Source of the DNA: Pirellulales bacterium
GTDB taxonomy: Bacteria; Planctomycetota; Planctomycetia; Pirellulales; JAEUIK01
DNA length: 64,000 bases
Assembly (NCBI GenBank): GCA_019745975.1
Contig: JAIESQ010000094.1
Location: forward strand, 1 to 64,000
Direction of reading: 5' to 3'
Shown here: positions 17,185-28,627 of the stretch, one piece after another
How the letters are laid out: each line of letters begins with the position of its first letter
How positions within the stretch are numbered: position 1 is the first letter of the stretch
Translations under genes and position numbers: made by a program
The notes under the pieces: model-generated
The model's input: only the letters and a program-made list of their open reading frames with translations
Databases searched by the model: none
Told to the model about the DNA's origin: nothing

Positions 17185-20100
17185 CTACTTGCCCACCTCG
17201 GTCGGCGGCGCGTCGCCCGGCGGCGTTTCGAGCCGGTCTTGCCGCGCGCCGTGCCGTCGCTCGTCGCGCGTCGTCAGCCAGCGGATCACGTAGTAGAAGA
17301 CTGGCGTGAAGAACAACCCGAAAAACGTCACGCCGATCATGCCGCTGAGGACCGCCACGCCGAGCGAAAAGCGCATCTCGGCGCCGGCCCCTTTTGAGGT
17401 CACCAGCGGCGCCACGCCGAGAATGAACGCCAGCGAGGTCATCAGAATCGGCCGCAACCGCAGCCGGCAGGCGGACACGATGGCCTCGATCCGCTCGGTC
17501 CCCTGGTCTTCCATCTGCTTGGAGTATTCGACGACGAGAATGGCATTTTTGGCCGCCAGGGCAATCAGCACGATCAAGCCGATCTGCACGAAGATGTTGA
17601 TGTCGAGGCCGACGAGCCACACGCCGATCAGAGCGGCGAGGATGCACATCGGCACGATCAGCAAGATGGCCAGCGGCAGACTCCAGCTTTCGTACTGCGC
17701 GGCCAGCACCATGAAGACGAAGACCACGGCCAACGGAAAGATCAGCTTGCTGAGGGTATCGCGCGAGGCGAGCACCTGCTGCAGCGTGAGCTCGGTCCAC
17801 TCGTAGCCCATCGTGCCAGGCAAGTTATCGCTGGCCAGCCGCTCCATGAGCGCGACCGCCTGGCCGGCGCTGGTCGTGGGGGCGGGGATACCGTTGAGCT
17901 CGGCCGAGGGATAGAGGTTGTAGTGGTTCACGAGCGCCGGGCCGCTGACGTCGCGGATCTTGATCATCGACGACAGGGGGACGCGATGTCCGTCGGCGTT
18001 GCGCACTTCGAGGCGGCCGATGTCCTCGGTCCGCTGGCGGAACTTGGGGTCAGCCTGCACGTTCACCTGCCAGTTGCGGTCTTGAAAGGTGAAGTCGTTG
18101 ATGTAGTACGAGCCGAGGCAGGCTTGCAGCGTGAGGTGGATTTCGTCGAGCGACACGCCTTGCGACTTGGCTTTCTCGCGATCGATGTCGACGTAGAGCT
18201 GCGGCTGGGCGACGCTGAAGGTCGAGAAGAGCGCGGCCATGCCCGGCTGCGCCATGCCGACGGCGGCGAGGTTCTTGACGGCCCCTTCGAGCTCGGCAAG
18301 TCCGGCGGCGCGGCGATCCTGCACCTGCATTTTGAAACCGCCGGTGCTGCCGATTCCTTCGACCGGAGGCGCGCCGAAGACAGCAATCTCGGCCCCCCAC
18401 AGCGAGGCCAGCTTCGGGCGCAAGGCGGCCATGATGGCCCCGGCCGAGAGCGCCCGTTTGCCCGCGCGATCTTCGAACGGATCGAGCACAACGAACATGC
18501 CGCCCGAGTTGCTCTGATTGGTCGACAGCAGCACCGAGTAGCCGGGGAGCTCGAGCGTGTGGGCGACGCCGGGGGTGTTGCGAACCAGGCGGGCCATCTG
18601 CGACACGATCGCTTCAGTGCGCTCGAGGCTGGCGCCGTCGGGCAAGCGCGCTTCGACAACCAGGTAGCCTTTGTCTTGATTGGGAATGAAACCTTTGGGA
18701 AGCGCGCTAAAGCTCCCGCCGGTGAGGGCCAACAATCCGCCGTACAAAACCAGCATGATCACGCTGGCGCGCAGCAGCCCGCGGGCAGTATGACCGTACA
18801 AGTTCCCGACGCGATCGAAGGTGCGATTGAAGCCCCCCAGGAACCAGGCCAGGGCGGCATTGATCGGCCGATAGGCGATCCAGGCGATGGCGCCACCCAG
18901 CGTGAAGAGCACGGCGCGCGTCGCCCAGGTGATCGCGGGCGACGCGGTCGCGTGTCCGCCGGCGACGTGCACGCCCCCTACTTGCCGCAGCACCGGGCTT
19001 TGCAGCACGGAGACCGTAGCCAAGCCCAACAGGATCGCCAGTCCCCAGCGGGGCAGAATCTCACGCGCGCCGTGCGTGTGCTGTTCGGTCGCGTGGGGGC
19101 GGATCAGCGTGACCGCGCGGGCCGGGGCCATCGTCATGGCGTTGATGGCCGAAATGATCGTCGAAGCGGCGATCGTTAGCGCGAACTGCCGGTAGAACTG
19201 CCCGGTGATGCCGGCCAGAAACGCGGTGGGAATAAACACCGAGCTTAAAACCAGTGTGATGGCGATGACGGGGCCGGTGATCTCGGCCATCGCCTTGAGG
19301 GTGGCTTCGCGCGGCGGCAGCCCCTTGGACATCCAGCGCTCGACGTTTTCGACCACGACGATCGCGTCGTCGACGACGATGCCGATCGCCAGCACCAGGC
19401 CGAACAGCGTCAGATTGTTGAGCGAGAAGCCAAGCGCGGCCATGACCGCGAACGTGCCGATGAGCGACACCGGCACGTCGATCATCGGCAGGAGCGTGGC
19501 CCGCCAGTCCTGCAGAAAGATGAGCACGACGATGAACACGAGCACGAAGGCTTCGAGCAGCGTCTTGTAGACTTCGTGCAATGATTCGTCGATGAAGACC
19601 GTGGTATCGTAAACGATCTTGTAATCGATCAGATGGCGCTCGCGGCCGTGGTCGAGCGTCTTGGGGAAGCGGTCCTTGAGCTGTTCCATTTTGGCGCGGA
19701 CCGCCTCGGCGGTGGCCAGGGCGTTCGAGCCGGGCAACTGGAAGATGGCGATGGTGATGGTCGGCTCGCCGTCGAGGTAGCTGTCAACCTCGTAGTTCTT
19801 GGCCCCCAGTTCGATGCCGCGCTCGACGACCCGGCCCGCCGCGTCGCGCTTGGTTTCGGCGACCACGTCGCGGAGATAGACGAGTTGCCCCAGGTCGCCG
19901 CGCTGGACGACGATGTTCTCGAACTGCTCCTCGTCTTGCAGGCGGCCCTGGGCCAGGATCGGCAACTGATAGGCCAGATGCGAGCCCGCGGGGACCGGCG
20001 GCTGACCCAACCGCCCGGCGGCCACTTGCACGTTCTGCTCCTTGACTGCGCGGACGACGTCGCTGGCCGTGAGTTGCAGCGAGGCCAGTTTGTTGGGGTT

Positions 20101-20685
20101 GAGCCAGATGCGCATGCTGTAGTCGCGGGCGCCCAGGAAGTTCACGTCCCCCACGCCGTTGATGCGGGCCAGGTCGTCCTTGATGTTCAGCGTGGCGAAG
20201 TTGCTCAGATGCAGTTGGTCGTAATAGTACGAACCGTCGGCGCGCTTTGCCGACACGAGGTTCACGCACAAGAGAATGCTCGGCGATTTCTTTTTCGTGG
20301 TGACGCCGATGCGGCGGACGTCCTCGGGCAGTTTCGAGAGCGCGATCGAGACGCGGTTTTGCACGAGCACTTGCGCGGTATCGAGATCGGTCCCCAGCTC
20401 GAAGGTGACGTCGAGCGTCATCTGCCCGTCGTTGGTTGACTTCGAGCTCATGTAGAGCATGCGTTCGACGCCGTTGACTTCCTGCTCGATCGGCGTGGCG
20501 ACGGTTTCGGCGACGGTCTTGGCGTCGGCCCCCGGGAAGCTGGCGGTCACCGAAATCGTGGGGGGGACGACGTCGGGATACTGGGCGACCGGCAGCCGCG
20601 TGTAGGCGACGCCGCCAATGATCACGATCACGATCGACAAGACCGTGGCGAAGATCGGGCGGTCGACGAAGAACTTGGCGAACAT
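17185..20685 (-). CDS. RND efflux transporter permease, HAE1 family
   Basis: From the ATG at 20685 the protein is 1166 residues. It opens MFAKFFVDRPIFATVLSIVI, the signature start of AcrB/MexB-like pumps, has paired large periplasmic loops, GIVVDDAIVVVENVERW in helix 4 (the proton-relay Asp-Asp) and a C-terminal half with EYSKQMEDQG. It exports small molecules using the proton gradient with the adaptor gene upstream (20891-22282). It is about 110 residues longer than usual; the excess is an inserted segment at about residues 545-640 with extra hydrophobic stretches. The in-frame extension before 20685 reads through a palindromic repeat and is rejected. Confidence 0.92.
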   Translation of the reverse strand: MFAKFFVDRPIFATVLSIVIVIIGGVAYTRLPVAQYPDVVPPTISVTASFPGADAKTVAETVATPIEQEVNGVERMLYMSSKSTNDGQMTLDVTFELGTDLDTAQVLVQNRVSIALSKLPEDVRRIGVTTKKKSPSILLCVNLVSAKRADGSYYYDQLHLSNFATLNIKDDLARINGVGDVNFLGARDYSMRIWLNPNKLASLQLTASDVVRAVKEQNVQVAAGRLGQPPVPAGSHLAYQLPILAQGRLQDEEQFENIVVQRGDLGQLVYLRDVVAETKRDAAGRVVERGIELGAKNYEVDSYLDGEPTITIAIFQLPGSNALATAEAVRAKMEQLKDRFPKTLDHGRERHLIDYKIVYDTTVFIDESLHEVYKTLLEAFVLVFIVVLIFLQDWRATLLPMIDVPVSLIGTFAVMAALGFSLNNLTLFGLVLAIGIVVDDAIVVVENVERWMSKGLPPREATLKAMAEITGPVIAITLVLSSVFIPTAFLAGITGQFYRQFALTIAASTIISAINAMTMAPARAVTLIRPHATEQHTHGAREILPRWGLAILLGLATVSVLQSPVLRQVGGVHVAGGHATASPAITWATRAVLFTLGGAIAWIAYRPINAALAWFLGGFNRTFDRVGNLYGHTARGLLRASVIMLVLYGGLLALTGGSFSALPKGFIPNQDKGYLVVEARLPDGASLERTEAIVSQMARLVRNTPGVAHTLELPGYSVLLSTNQSNSGGMFVVLDPFEDRAGKRALSAGAIMAALRPKLASLWGAEIAVFGAPPVEGIGSTGGFKMQVQDRRAAGLAELEGAVKNLAAVGMAQPGMAALFSTFSVAQPQLYVDIDREKAKSQGVSLDEIHLTLQACLGSYYINDFTFQDRNWQVNVQADPKFRQRTEDIGRLEVRNADGHRVPLSSMIKIRDVSGPALVNHYNLYPSAELNGIPAPTTSAGQAVALMERLASDNLPGTMGYEWTELTLQQVLASRDTLSKLIFPLAVVFVFMVLAAQYESWSLPLAILLIVPMCILAALIGVWLVGLDINIFVQIGLIVLIALAAKNAILVVEYSKQMEDQGTERIEAIVSACRLRLRPILMTSLAFILGVAPLVTSKGAGAEMRFSLGVAVLSGMIGVTFFGLFFTPVFYYVIRWLTTRDERRHGARQDRLETPPGDAPPTEVGK

Positions 20686-20730
20686 GTGCGGATTACCTGA
20701 TTGTGCCGATGCCATGTGCGCTGCATCGGT

Positions 20731-20880
20731 GTGCCACTGCTTGCCGCTTGCTAGCCGAGGCCGTTTCATTCCCGTCTGCGACTGGCAAGCAGTGCTGTCT
20801 TGCTGCAGCATGGCACTGCTTGCTCGCTGGTAAGCACCTCACTTGTGAAGCACTTTGCCTTGCGAGCAAGCAGTGGCACA
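20731..20880. repeat. Two palindromes of the GTGCCACTGC family between permease and adaptor
   Basis: First unit: GTGCCACTGCTTGCC (20731) facing GGCAAGCAGTG (20783-20793). Second unit: GGCACTGCTTGCTCGC (20812) facing GCGAGCAAGCAGTGGCAC (20862-20879). Both form long hairpins in the 205-base gap of the efflux operon, so the polycistronic mRNA would carry them. Confidence 0.75.
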
Positions 20881-20890
20881 CAACTATCGA

Positions 20891-22282
20891 TTACTCCGTT
20901 TCCTGTCGCTCGACTGACTGTGTTTCCGCTTGTTGCGACCCTACCGTGACTCGCGCCAGCGGCCGGCCTGCGGCGTCGACCGGTTCGGCCGGATAGTTCA
21001 CCCGGGCCGATTGCATCCCTAGGACGATGACATGGTCGTCGGGGCGGAGCGAATCGGCATCGCTGGCGGCCGGCAGCACGACGCGCATGCCATCGTCGAG
21101 CAAGCGCCCCAGGTTCACTTCGCGGCGGAGCACGATGTTGCCCGGGCCCACCACCAGCACGTAGCGCTTGCTTTGATCGGCGAGGACTGCTTCGTCGGGA
21201 ATCAAGAGCGCCTGATACGGATCGCTGACCGGCACGCGCGCCCGGACGCGCTCGCCGGCGACGAGGTTGCGGAACTTGTTCTCGGTGACGCCGCGCACCT
21301 GAATCGTGCCGGTGTTCGGGTCGACCTTGTTGTCGGCGAAGTCGAGCACGCCGTGATGCGGAAAGCCGGTTTCGGTTTCCAGGGCAAACTCGAAGGGAAT
21401 CTTGGCGGCGGCCAGCGGCTCGGTGGCTTCGGGCCGGCCCGTGTCGCGGGCACGTTTCTGATAGCGCTGCAGCGAGCGCTCGTCGACGTCGAAATAACAA
21501 TAGAACGGGGTAATCGAAGTCAGGCGCGTGAGCGCCGTGATATCGGCGTTCACGAGATTGCCCTCGGTGATCAGCGTGCGGCTGAGGATACCGCCGATCG
21601 GCGCGGTGACTTTCGTGAAGCCAAGATTGAGCTCGGCTTGCGCCAGGGCCGCCTGGGCCGCCTCGAGCGAGGCCTTGGCGACGTCGTGCTCGGCGACCTG
21701 GCGATCGAATTCTTCCTGCGTGATGGCCGCCGTGGGCCGCAGCTTTTGCGCGCGGGCCAGGTTGGCAGTGGTGCGCGCCAGCTCGGCTTGCCAGCGGGCC
21801 ACGTCCGCCACGGCGCGATCGACTTCGGCCTGAAACTGCCGCGGATCGATTTCGAAGAGCACGGTCCCTTGCTCGACGCGATCGCCAGCGGCGAAGTGCA
21901 CCTTGTTCAGGTATCCGCTGACCCGGGCGCGAATCTCGACGGTCTGCGAGGCGTCGAGATGCCCGTTGTAGGTGTCGAAATCGGTGACCTCCCGCGTCTG
22001 CGGCTGTTGCACGGTCACGCGCGAAGGAGGGAGCTTGGCGACGGGCACTTCGTCGCTGCAGCCGGTTGCCAGCGCTAACGACAACCAGGCGCCGACGATC
22101 GATGTCCAGCGAAGCGCTAGAAGTTGTTTCAAAACCAGGCTTGGGTGCCACTGCTGGCTTGCCCAGCAGTGCAAGGTTCGATACAGCACTGCTAGACGAG
22201 CTAGCAGTGGCACCCGACGTCGGTTCAATGCTGGTTTTGAAACTGCTTCTAGTGAGGCCGCGGACCGTGCGTTGTAGTTCAT
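20891..22282 (-). CDS. RND efflux periplasmic adaptor subunit, lipoprotein
   Basis: The core is a membrane-fusion protein: barrel-sandwich start (VEIRARVSGYLNKVHFAAGD), a coiled hairpin (about residues 135-205), matching second half (LGFTKVTAPIGGILSR) and a beta-barrel. It links the inner-membrane pump encoded downstream to an outer-membrane channel, which is not in the window. The true N-terminus is unsettled. The ATG at 22282 gives 463 residues, but residues 15-50 translate a palindromic repeat ([10 protein letters not shown]). A lipoprotein signal (WLSLALATGCSD) lies just after, so TTG 22132 is a plausible original start. Confidence 0.88.
   Translation of the reverse strand: MNYNARSAASLEAVSKPALNRRRVPLLARLAVLYRTLHCWASQQWHPSLVLKQLLALRWTSIVGAWLSLALATGCSDEVPVAKLPPSRVTVQQPQTREVTDFDTYNGHLDASQTVEIRARVSGYLNKVHFAAGDRVEQGTVLFEIDPRQFQAEVDRAVADVARWQAELARTTANLARAQKLRPTAAITQEEFDRQVAEHDVAKASLEAAQAALAQAELNLGFTKVTAPIGGILSRTLITEGNLVNADITALTRLTSITPFYCYFDVDERSLQRYQKRARDTGRPEATEPLAAAKIPFEFALETETGFPHHGVLDFADNKVDPNTGTIQVRGVTENKFRNLVAGERVRARVPVSDPYQALLIPDEAVLADQSKRYVLVVGPGNIVLRREVNLGRLLDDGMRVVLPAASDADSLRPDDHVIVLGMQSARVNYPAEPVDAAGRPLARVTVGSQQAETQSVERQETE
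22121..22249. repeat. 129-bp palindromic element inside the 5' end of the adaptor gene
   Basis: Outer inverted repeats (AGTTGTTTCAAAACCAGGC at 22122-22140 and GCTGGTTTTGAAACTGCTT at 22230-22248) enclose two hairpins of the GTGCCACTGC family (22143-22171 and 22186-22214) that are themselves inverted copies. The whole thing is a nested palindrome resembling a miniature mobile element. Confidence 0.75.
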
Positions 22283-22508
22283 GTCAGAGACTCAACGAGG
22301 GGCAAACCATGTCAACGAGGAGACGACACGCGAGGCGCGGCGCTCGATACAAGCGAAAGCAGACACAAAACACGGCAAAACAACAAGAAACCGTAGAAGC
22401 GCTGCAACCGGCAGTCAATTCAGGTTGCGCTTAGTCAATGCGTCCCGATGCCCAGTCGAGGCCGCCTGGCGCGACCGCGCAGGCCGTGACGCCGCGGTTA
22501 GGTCACCA

Positions 22509-23477
22509 CTAAGCGCCGACGGCGCGCGAGCCCGCTGCTCGGCCGTCGAGGGGATAGGCGTCGATCCCGGCGCGCCGCAAGTGTTCGACGAAGCGCGGCG
22601 GGCCGTGCGTGCAGTAGACGACCTTGGGATCGACGATCGCAATCGCCCTGAAGAGCTGGTCGTAGTCGGCGTGATCCGAGAGGGGCAGCGCGTAATCGGA
22701 TTGCGACCAGCGTCGCGTGTTGGCGACCGCAGCCCAGCCTGTCAGGGCGATCGTCACTTGGCGCTCGACGCCGTGCAGCGGCCGCCAGCGGTTGACGTAC
22801 GGCGGCACGACGATCACGTGCCCCGGCTGCGCGTAACCCGGATAGCGCCGGTAGCCGCCCAGCGACACGCCGCAGGCTTCGTAAACCTGGCTGATTGCGA
22901 ATACCTCGGCATGCTGCAGCACCGGCAACCCGGCGCTGGTGAGAATGGCCGTGACTTCTTGCGCTTTGCCCAGCGCGTAGGCCTGAATCACGGGGACGCA
23001 CTCGCGCGACAGCAGGCGCCGCACGAGGTCGATGAACTCGGCAATGACGGTGTCACGCGGCGGCAGCCGATAGCGGGGATCGCCGAACGTGCTCTCGACG
23101 ACCAAGATGTCGGCCGGCGGCAGTTCGGCGGCTTCGGCCGTGAGCGATGGGCCGAGTTTGAAGTCGCCGCTATAGAGCAGCGTCTGGCTACCCTCTTCGG
23201 CCAGGAGCATCGCCGAACCCAAACAATGCCCAGCCGGGTAGGTAGTCAACCGCAGCCCACCCCAATCGAGCGGCTCGCGGTAGGGCATTTCGAGGACGGG
23301 TCGCGGCCCCAGGCGATGATGATACAAGCGCGCCGTGGCAGGCGTGCAGAGCGCCAACTCGTGGCGACCCATATGATCGTTGTGTGCATGCGAAACGAAC
23401 GCGCGCGGCTGGCGACGGCGAACGTCGACTGCCAGATCGGCCTTGGTGAGCTTGAGTCCGCGGTCGTAATGCCACAC
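22509..23477 (-). CDS. Metallo-beta-lactamase-fold exonuclease (DNA ligase-associated type)
   Basis: The 322-residue protein has the metal motif SHAHNDH (about residues 29-35), a second site at PAGHCLGSAM (about residues 81-90), the GDFKLG metal aspartate (about residues 104-109) and the LSDHADYDQL segment of the beta-CASP group. Such proteins process RNA or DNA ends; bacterial stand-alone members are often linked to ATP-dependent DNA ligase and Lhr-like helicase, which are not in this window. The start is GTG 23477 with GGAGAG about eight bases before it. The following gene on this strand is unrelated in type. Confidence 0.82.
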   Translation of the reverse strand: MWHYDRGLKLTKADLAVDVRRRQPRAFVSHAHNDHMGRHELALCTPATARLYHHRLGPRPVLEMPYREPLDWGGLRLTTYPAGHCLGSAMLLAEEGSQTLLYSGDFKLGPSLTAEAAELPPADILVVESTFGDPRYRLPPRDTVIAEFIDLVRRLLSRECVPVIQAYALGKAQEVTAILTSAGLPVLQHAEVFAISQVYEACGVSLGGYRRYPGYAQPGHVIVVPPYVNRWRPLHGVERQVTIALTGWAAVANTRRWSQSDYALPLSDHADYDQLFRAIAIVDPKVVYCTHGPPRFVEHLRRAGIDAYPLDGRAAGSRAVGA

Positions 23478-23546
23478 GAAACAGCTCTCCGTAGCGCTGC
23501 CGTTGGAACGCGTTCAGCTGGTGCGCGACCGGCAAGCGGCCGACCG

Positions 23547-24440
23547 CTACGTGCGCACCGCCGGCGCGGCGAGCTTGCCAGCCGGCGTGAGCCCGGACGC
23601 TTTCCACAGTTGATCCATGGCGGCGCCAATCTGGCGCATCGAAGCGTCGCGTCCGACGCTGCCCATCCGCTGGCGGTTGGGAACCGGCGTGACGGGCCCG
23701 TCGTATCCCAGCTCGGCCAGCAGCGCCAACTGAGCGGGCAAGTCGATGACGCCCGATTCGCAGGGGAGCAGGCGGTCGTGGTCGGTCAACTCTTCGCGCG
23801 GCTTGTCGAGCGGCGCGTCGGCGACGCGCACTTGCACGAGCTGCTGCGGCTTGAGCTTGCGCAACTCGTCGATCGTGCCGCCGGAGACATAGTGATCCCA
23901 GAGATCGACCACGACGCCGATGTTCTTGGCGCCCACCGAGCCAACAAGCAACACCAGCGCGTCGAGCTTGTGGATGAACTCGAACGACTTATCGCTGCGC
24001 AAATTGGCCGGGGCGGCGAACCCAACTCCCAGCCGCATCTGCAGCGGTGCCAGCATCGCGGCGATTTCGCCGAAGCGTTTGCGGTGCAACTCGAAGTTCT
24101 CATGATAGGGCAACGCATCGCAGCCCGGCGCGAGTGTCGTCACCACGCGCGTGCAGCCGATGGAGCCGGCCAATTCGGCTTGTGGTTTGAACTGCTCGAG
24201 CGCGGCGCGGAATTCGGGCTCGTCGGCCGCGGGGTCGAAGGGGAGCCGGCACGCGGTGATCTTGAGCTTGGCGCTGTCGATCAAGCGCCGCGAGTGCGGC
24301 AAGCCGTACGTCGCCACGCGCTCTTGAAATTCGACCGGGTCCAGATCGAGGCCCCGGAATCCATACGTCATTGCCAATTCGATCTGTTCGGCTTGCGTTG
24401 CCGCCAGACCGAGCGTCTGCAGACTCAAATCGCGATACAT
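23547..24440 (-). CDS. Sugar phosphate isomerase/epimerase (xylose isomerase-like TIM barrel)
   Basis: The 297-residue protein is a TIM barrel of the AP endonuclease 2/xylose isomerase-like group: LAMTYGFRGLDLDPVEF near the N-terminus, a central VVDLWDHYVSGG with the metal-binding Asp and His, QVRVADAP and the late DLPAQLALLAELGYDGPVTPVPN. Substrates of these proteins vary and cannot be named. ATG 24440 has GGAG six bases upstream; the ATG at 24488 and earlier starts do not. Confidence 0.82.
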   Translation of the reverse strand: MYRDLSLQTLGLAATQAEQIELAMTYGFRGLDLDPVEFQERVATYGLPHSRRLIDSAKLKITACRLPFDPAADEPEFRAALEQFKPQAELAGSIGCTRVVTTLAPGCDALPYHENFELHRKRFGEIAAMLAPLQMRLGVGFAAPANLRSDKSFEFIHKLDALVLLVGSVGAKNIGVVVDLWDHYVSGGTIDELRKLKPQQLVQVRVADAPLDKPREELTDHDRLLPCESGVIDLPAQLALLAELGYDGPVTPVPNRQRMGSVGRDASMRQIGAAMDQLWKASGLTPAGKLAAPAVRT

Positions 24441-24786
24441 CAAGGGCTCCGCCGCAATCCGCCACACAGCTTGCCAGGGGAATCGCATTATGGCAAATTC
24501 ACGCGCCCCGACAATGGGGCTCGCGCGTTGTGCGCTGTCGTTGCGTGCTGCTACCGCGCAGCAGCATGGCGGTACCCAGACACACACCACCGGCAAACAC
24601 GACTCGACCGTTGAACTTCTCCCCACCCACGGCCACCGCGACTCTCGATTTCTCGGCGCCCCCCTTGCCTGGGTGGAAAGACAGACCAATTCTTGCCGGG
24701 CGGGGGAATTCTTCACGCTCGACGAGAGCAGCGCGCGCTAACACGTCGTCCCAATGACGCCCCTGACCGCAGACTGAGCAAGCGCC

Positions 24787-25590
24787 GTGGCGGAACTTCT
24801 CAACATTGTCGTGCTGGGCGCGGTGCAAGGGCTTACTGAGTTTCTCCCGATCAGCTCCGACGGACACCTGGTACTTGCCGACGCGCTGCTCGAGCGGCTA
24901 ACCGGGCAGGCCAATCACGATCTGCACGGGCAAACGATCGTGCTGCATGCCGGCACGCTGCTAGCAGTGCTGTGCGCCTATTGGCAGCGACTGTGGCGGC
25001 TGTTGGGAGAAGATCGCCGCGTGATTTTGCCGCTGGTAGTTGGCACGCTTCCCGCGGTTGCATTTGGGCTCTTCGCGCACCTGGCGATGAAAGAGCTGCT
25101 CGAGAATCTGCTGCTGACTGGGTTTGGATTGTTAGCCACTGGGGCCCTACTCATTTGGGGGGGGCGGCAGCCGTTGGGCGCGATCGACTATCGGCAACTT
25201 AGCTGGTCGCAGGCGCTGTGGATCGGCTTGTTCCAGGCGGCGGCGATCTTGCCCGGGGTGTCGCGCAGTGGGAGCACGATTGCCGCGGGATTGAACGTGG
25301 GGTTGCGGCGCGACGCAGCGGCCACGTTCTCGTTTCTGCTGTCGGTGCCAGCCGTCGGCGGAGCGTGTTTGCTCGAAGCGATCAACCTGCTCGCGCCGGG
25401 CGAAGGAGGGCTCGCCACTCCGTCGCTGAGCCTTGTGCAGATGGCGGCCGGAGTCGGCACGTCATTCCTCGTCGGCCTCTTCGCGCTATGGTGGCTCCTG
25501 CGCTGGCTCGAGCATGGGCGCTTGCACTACTTCGCCTATTGGTGTCTGCCGCTGGGGCTGGTGATCATCGTCTGGCAACTCATGGCCTAG
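24787..25590 (+). CDS. uppP: Undecaprenyl-diphosphate phosphatase
   Basis: The 267-residue polytopic membrane protein has both catalytic loops of the UppP/BacA family: VQGLTEFLPISSDGHLVL (residues about 13-30) and ILPGVSRSGSTIAAG (about 155-170). It removes a phosphate from undecaprenyl diphosphate so the lipid carrier can be reused for peptidoglycan and other envelope polymers, and raises resistance to bacitracin. The second residue of the family's SS-G-H motif is SSDGH, a common variant. GTG 24787 is the start. It stands alone, with no operon partner. Confidence 0.95.
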   Translation: MAELLNIVVLGAVQGLTEFLPISSDGHLVLADALLERLTGQANHDLHGQTIVLHAGTLLAVLCAYWQRLWRLLGEDRRVILPLVVGTLPAVAFGLFAHLAMKELLENLLLTGFGLLATGALLIWGGRQPLGAIDYRQLSWSQALWIGLFQAAAILPGVSRSGSTIAAGLNVGLRRDAAATFSFLLSVPAVGGACLLEAINLLAPGEGGLATPSLSLVQMAAGVGTSFLVGLFALWWLLRWLEHGRLHYFAYWCLPLGLVIIVWQLMA

Positions 25591-25607
25591 CGCGGCGTCG
25601 GAGTTTA

Positions 25608-25661
25608 CTGTGGCCGGGGTCTGCGACCCCGGACCGGCCTCGCAGAGGACCGGCTACAGTT
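25608..25661. repeat. GCCGGGGTC palindromic repeat
   Basis: The sequence runs CTGTGGCCGGGGTCTGCGAC, then CCCGGACCGGCCTCGC and a closing GGACCGGCTACAG. It has an inner GGGGTC/GACCCC hairpin and an outer CTGT-GCCGG/CCGGCTACAG pairing. The same element occurs twice inside leuS (50681-50741, 51333-51437). Confidence 0.75.
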
Positions 25662-25831
25662 GTTCAACCGGGTGCTCGCCTGAACCATCGAAGGCCGCCC
25701 GCCGCAAGTCGCTCCGCGGAAAGGGCTTGCTTGAATCGGCCTCACTTAACACACTCAAGGGTTCGGGCACCGCGTAGCGACGCCCGAGCCGGACTTTCCA
25801 GCACGCCCATCGACGCGAGCCCGGGAGCACA

Positions 25832-27778
<1,947 letters not shown>

Positions 27779-27814
27779 GACACCACCGCGCGATCTAGTT
27801 GGGGTGGAGACGAT

Positions 27815-28075
27815 ATGCCCGAAATCAGCCGCTTTTTCGGTCTGATTATCACCATGTACTACAACGACCACCAGCCGGCACATTTTCACGCGCGGTACGC
27901 TGGTAAACAGGCGGTGATCGGCATTGACCCGATCACCGTGATAGCAAGTAAGTTGCCGCCCAGAGCACTAGCCCTTGCTATGGAATGGGCTGCGTTGCAC
28001 CAAGATGAGTTGCTCGCAAATTGGGAGCTAGCTCGGCAGCAACGAGAGTTGCTTCCAGTCGCTCCGCTGGAGTAG
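27815..28075 (+). CDS. DUF4160 protein
   Basis: The 86-residue protein starts MPEISRFFGLIITMYYNDHQPAHFHARY, the characteristic opening of DUF4160, with the conserved HxPxHFHARY. Members are usually encoded next to a DUF2442 protein, as here (gap of 4 bases), and the pair is regarded as toxin-antitoxin-like. The mechanism is not known to me. It begins the accessory cluster that follows speA. Confidence 0.85.
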   Translation: MPEISRFFGLIITMYYNDHQPAHFHARYAGKQAVIGIDPITVIASKLPPRALALAMEWAALHQDELLANWELARQQRELLPVAPLE

Positions 28076-28079
28076 CACT

Positions 28080-28346
28080 ATGCTCAACGAGATCGTTCGC
28101 GTCGAACCCCTGGACGGCTATCGGCTTCGCCTGTGGTTCGACGACGGCACCGAAGGTATCGTCGATATCGCCAAGTGCGTTAGCTTCACAGGTGTGTTTG
28201 CGCCGCTGGCTGATCGCACGGAGTTTTCGCGGGTGACCGTGAATGCCGAATTGGGAACCGTCGTTTGGCCCTGTGGCGCCGACCTCGATCCCGATGTGCT
28301 GCACGCGCAAATCACGGGCGAGACCCTGCCAGCAACGCGGCGCTGA
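28080..28346 (+). CDS. DUF2442 protein, partner of DUF4160
   Basis: The 88-residue protein has the DUF2442 pattern (VEPLDGYRLRLWFDDGTEG, IVDIAKC, GTVVWPCGADLDPDVLHAQ). Start ATG 28080 is 4 bases after the previous stop, so the pair is co-translated. Probably the antitoxin-like half of the module; the role is inferred from pairing only. Confidence 0.85.
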   Translation: MLNEIVRVEPLDGYRLRLWFDDGTEGIVDIAKCVSFTGVFAPLADRTEFSRVTVNAELGTVVWPCGADLDPDVLHAQITGETLPATRR

Positions 28347-28378
28347 GCCAGGGTTTCGTTGCCGAGGGAGAATTCGCC

Positions 28379-28585
28379 ATGCCGGCAAACGACTATCAAG
28401 GCTTTGGCTGGATCAAAGTGCCGAAGTACGTGATGGATGAGACGTTGTCGTGGGAAGATCGCTACCAGGCGCTTGAAGCGCATCATGTCCGGGAAACAAC
28501 ATTTCTGATCAATAAGGTGCGCGAGCTAGCCGCGGAGCTCGCGAATCTGCGCGCGGTAGTAGAATCTGAGCATCGGCCAGACTGA
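28379..28585 (+). CDS. Small hypothetical protein with C-terminal coiled coil
   Basis: The 68-residue protein starts MPANDYQGFGWIKVPKYVM with GAGGGAGAA upstream. The last 30 residues form an amphipathic helix (INKVRELAAELANLRAVVESE). It follows the DUF2442 gene by 32 bases on the same strand. No family recognised. Confidence 0.6.
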   Translation: MPANDYQGFGWIKVPKYVMDETLSWEDRYQALEAHHVRETTFLINKVRELAAELANLRAVVESEHRPD

Positions 28586-28627
28586 ATTCGTCGGCGCCCA
28601 AGCGACACGAGATAACAGGACACACCG

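Noticed and set aside
17923-19179. A 418-residue plus-strand ORF
   Set aside because: Antisense to the RND permease; composition is that of a shadow frame.
22281-24614. A 777-residue plus-strand ORF
   Set aside because: It is antisense to the MBL exonuclease and isomerase genes, which carry clear motifs; its own product is low-complexity arginine-rich sequence.
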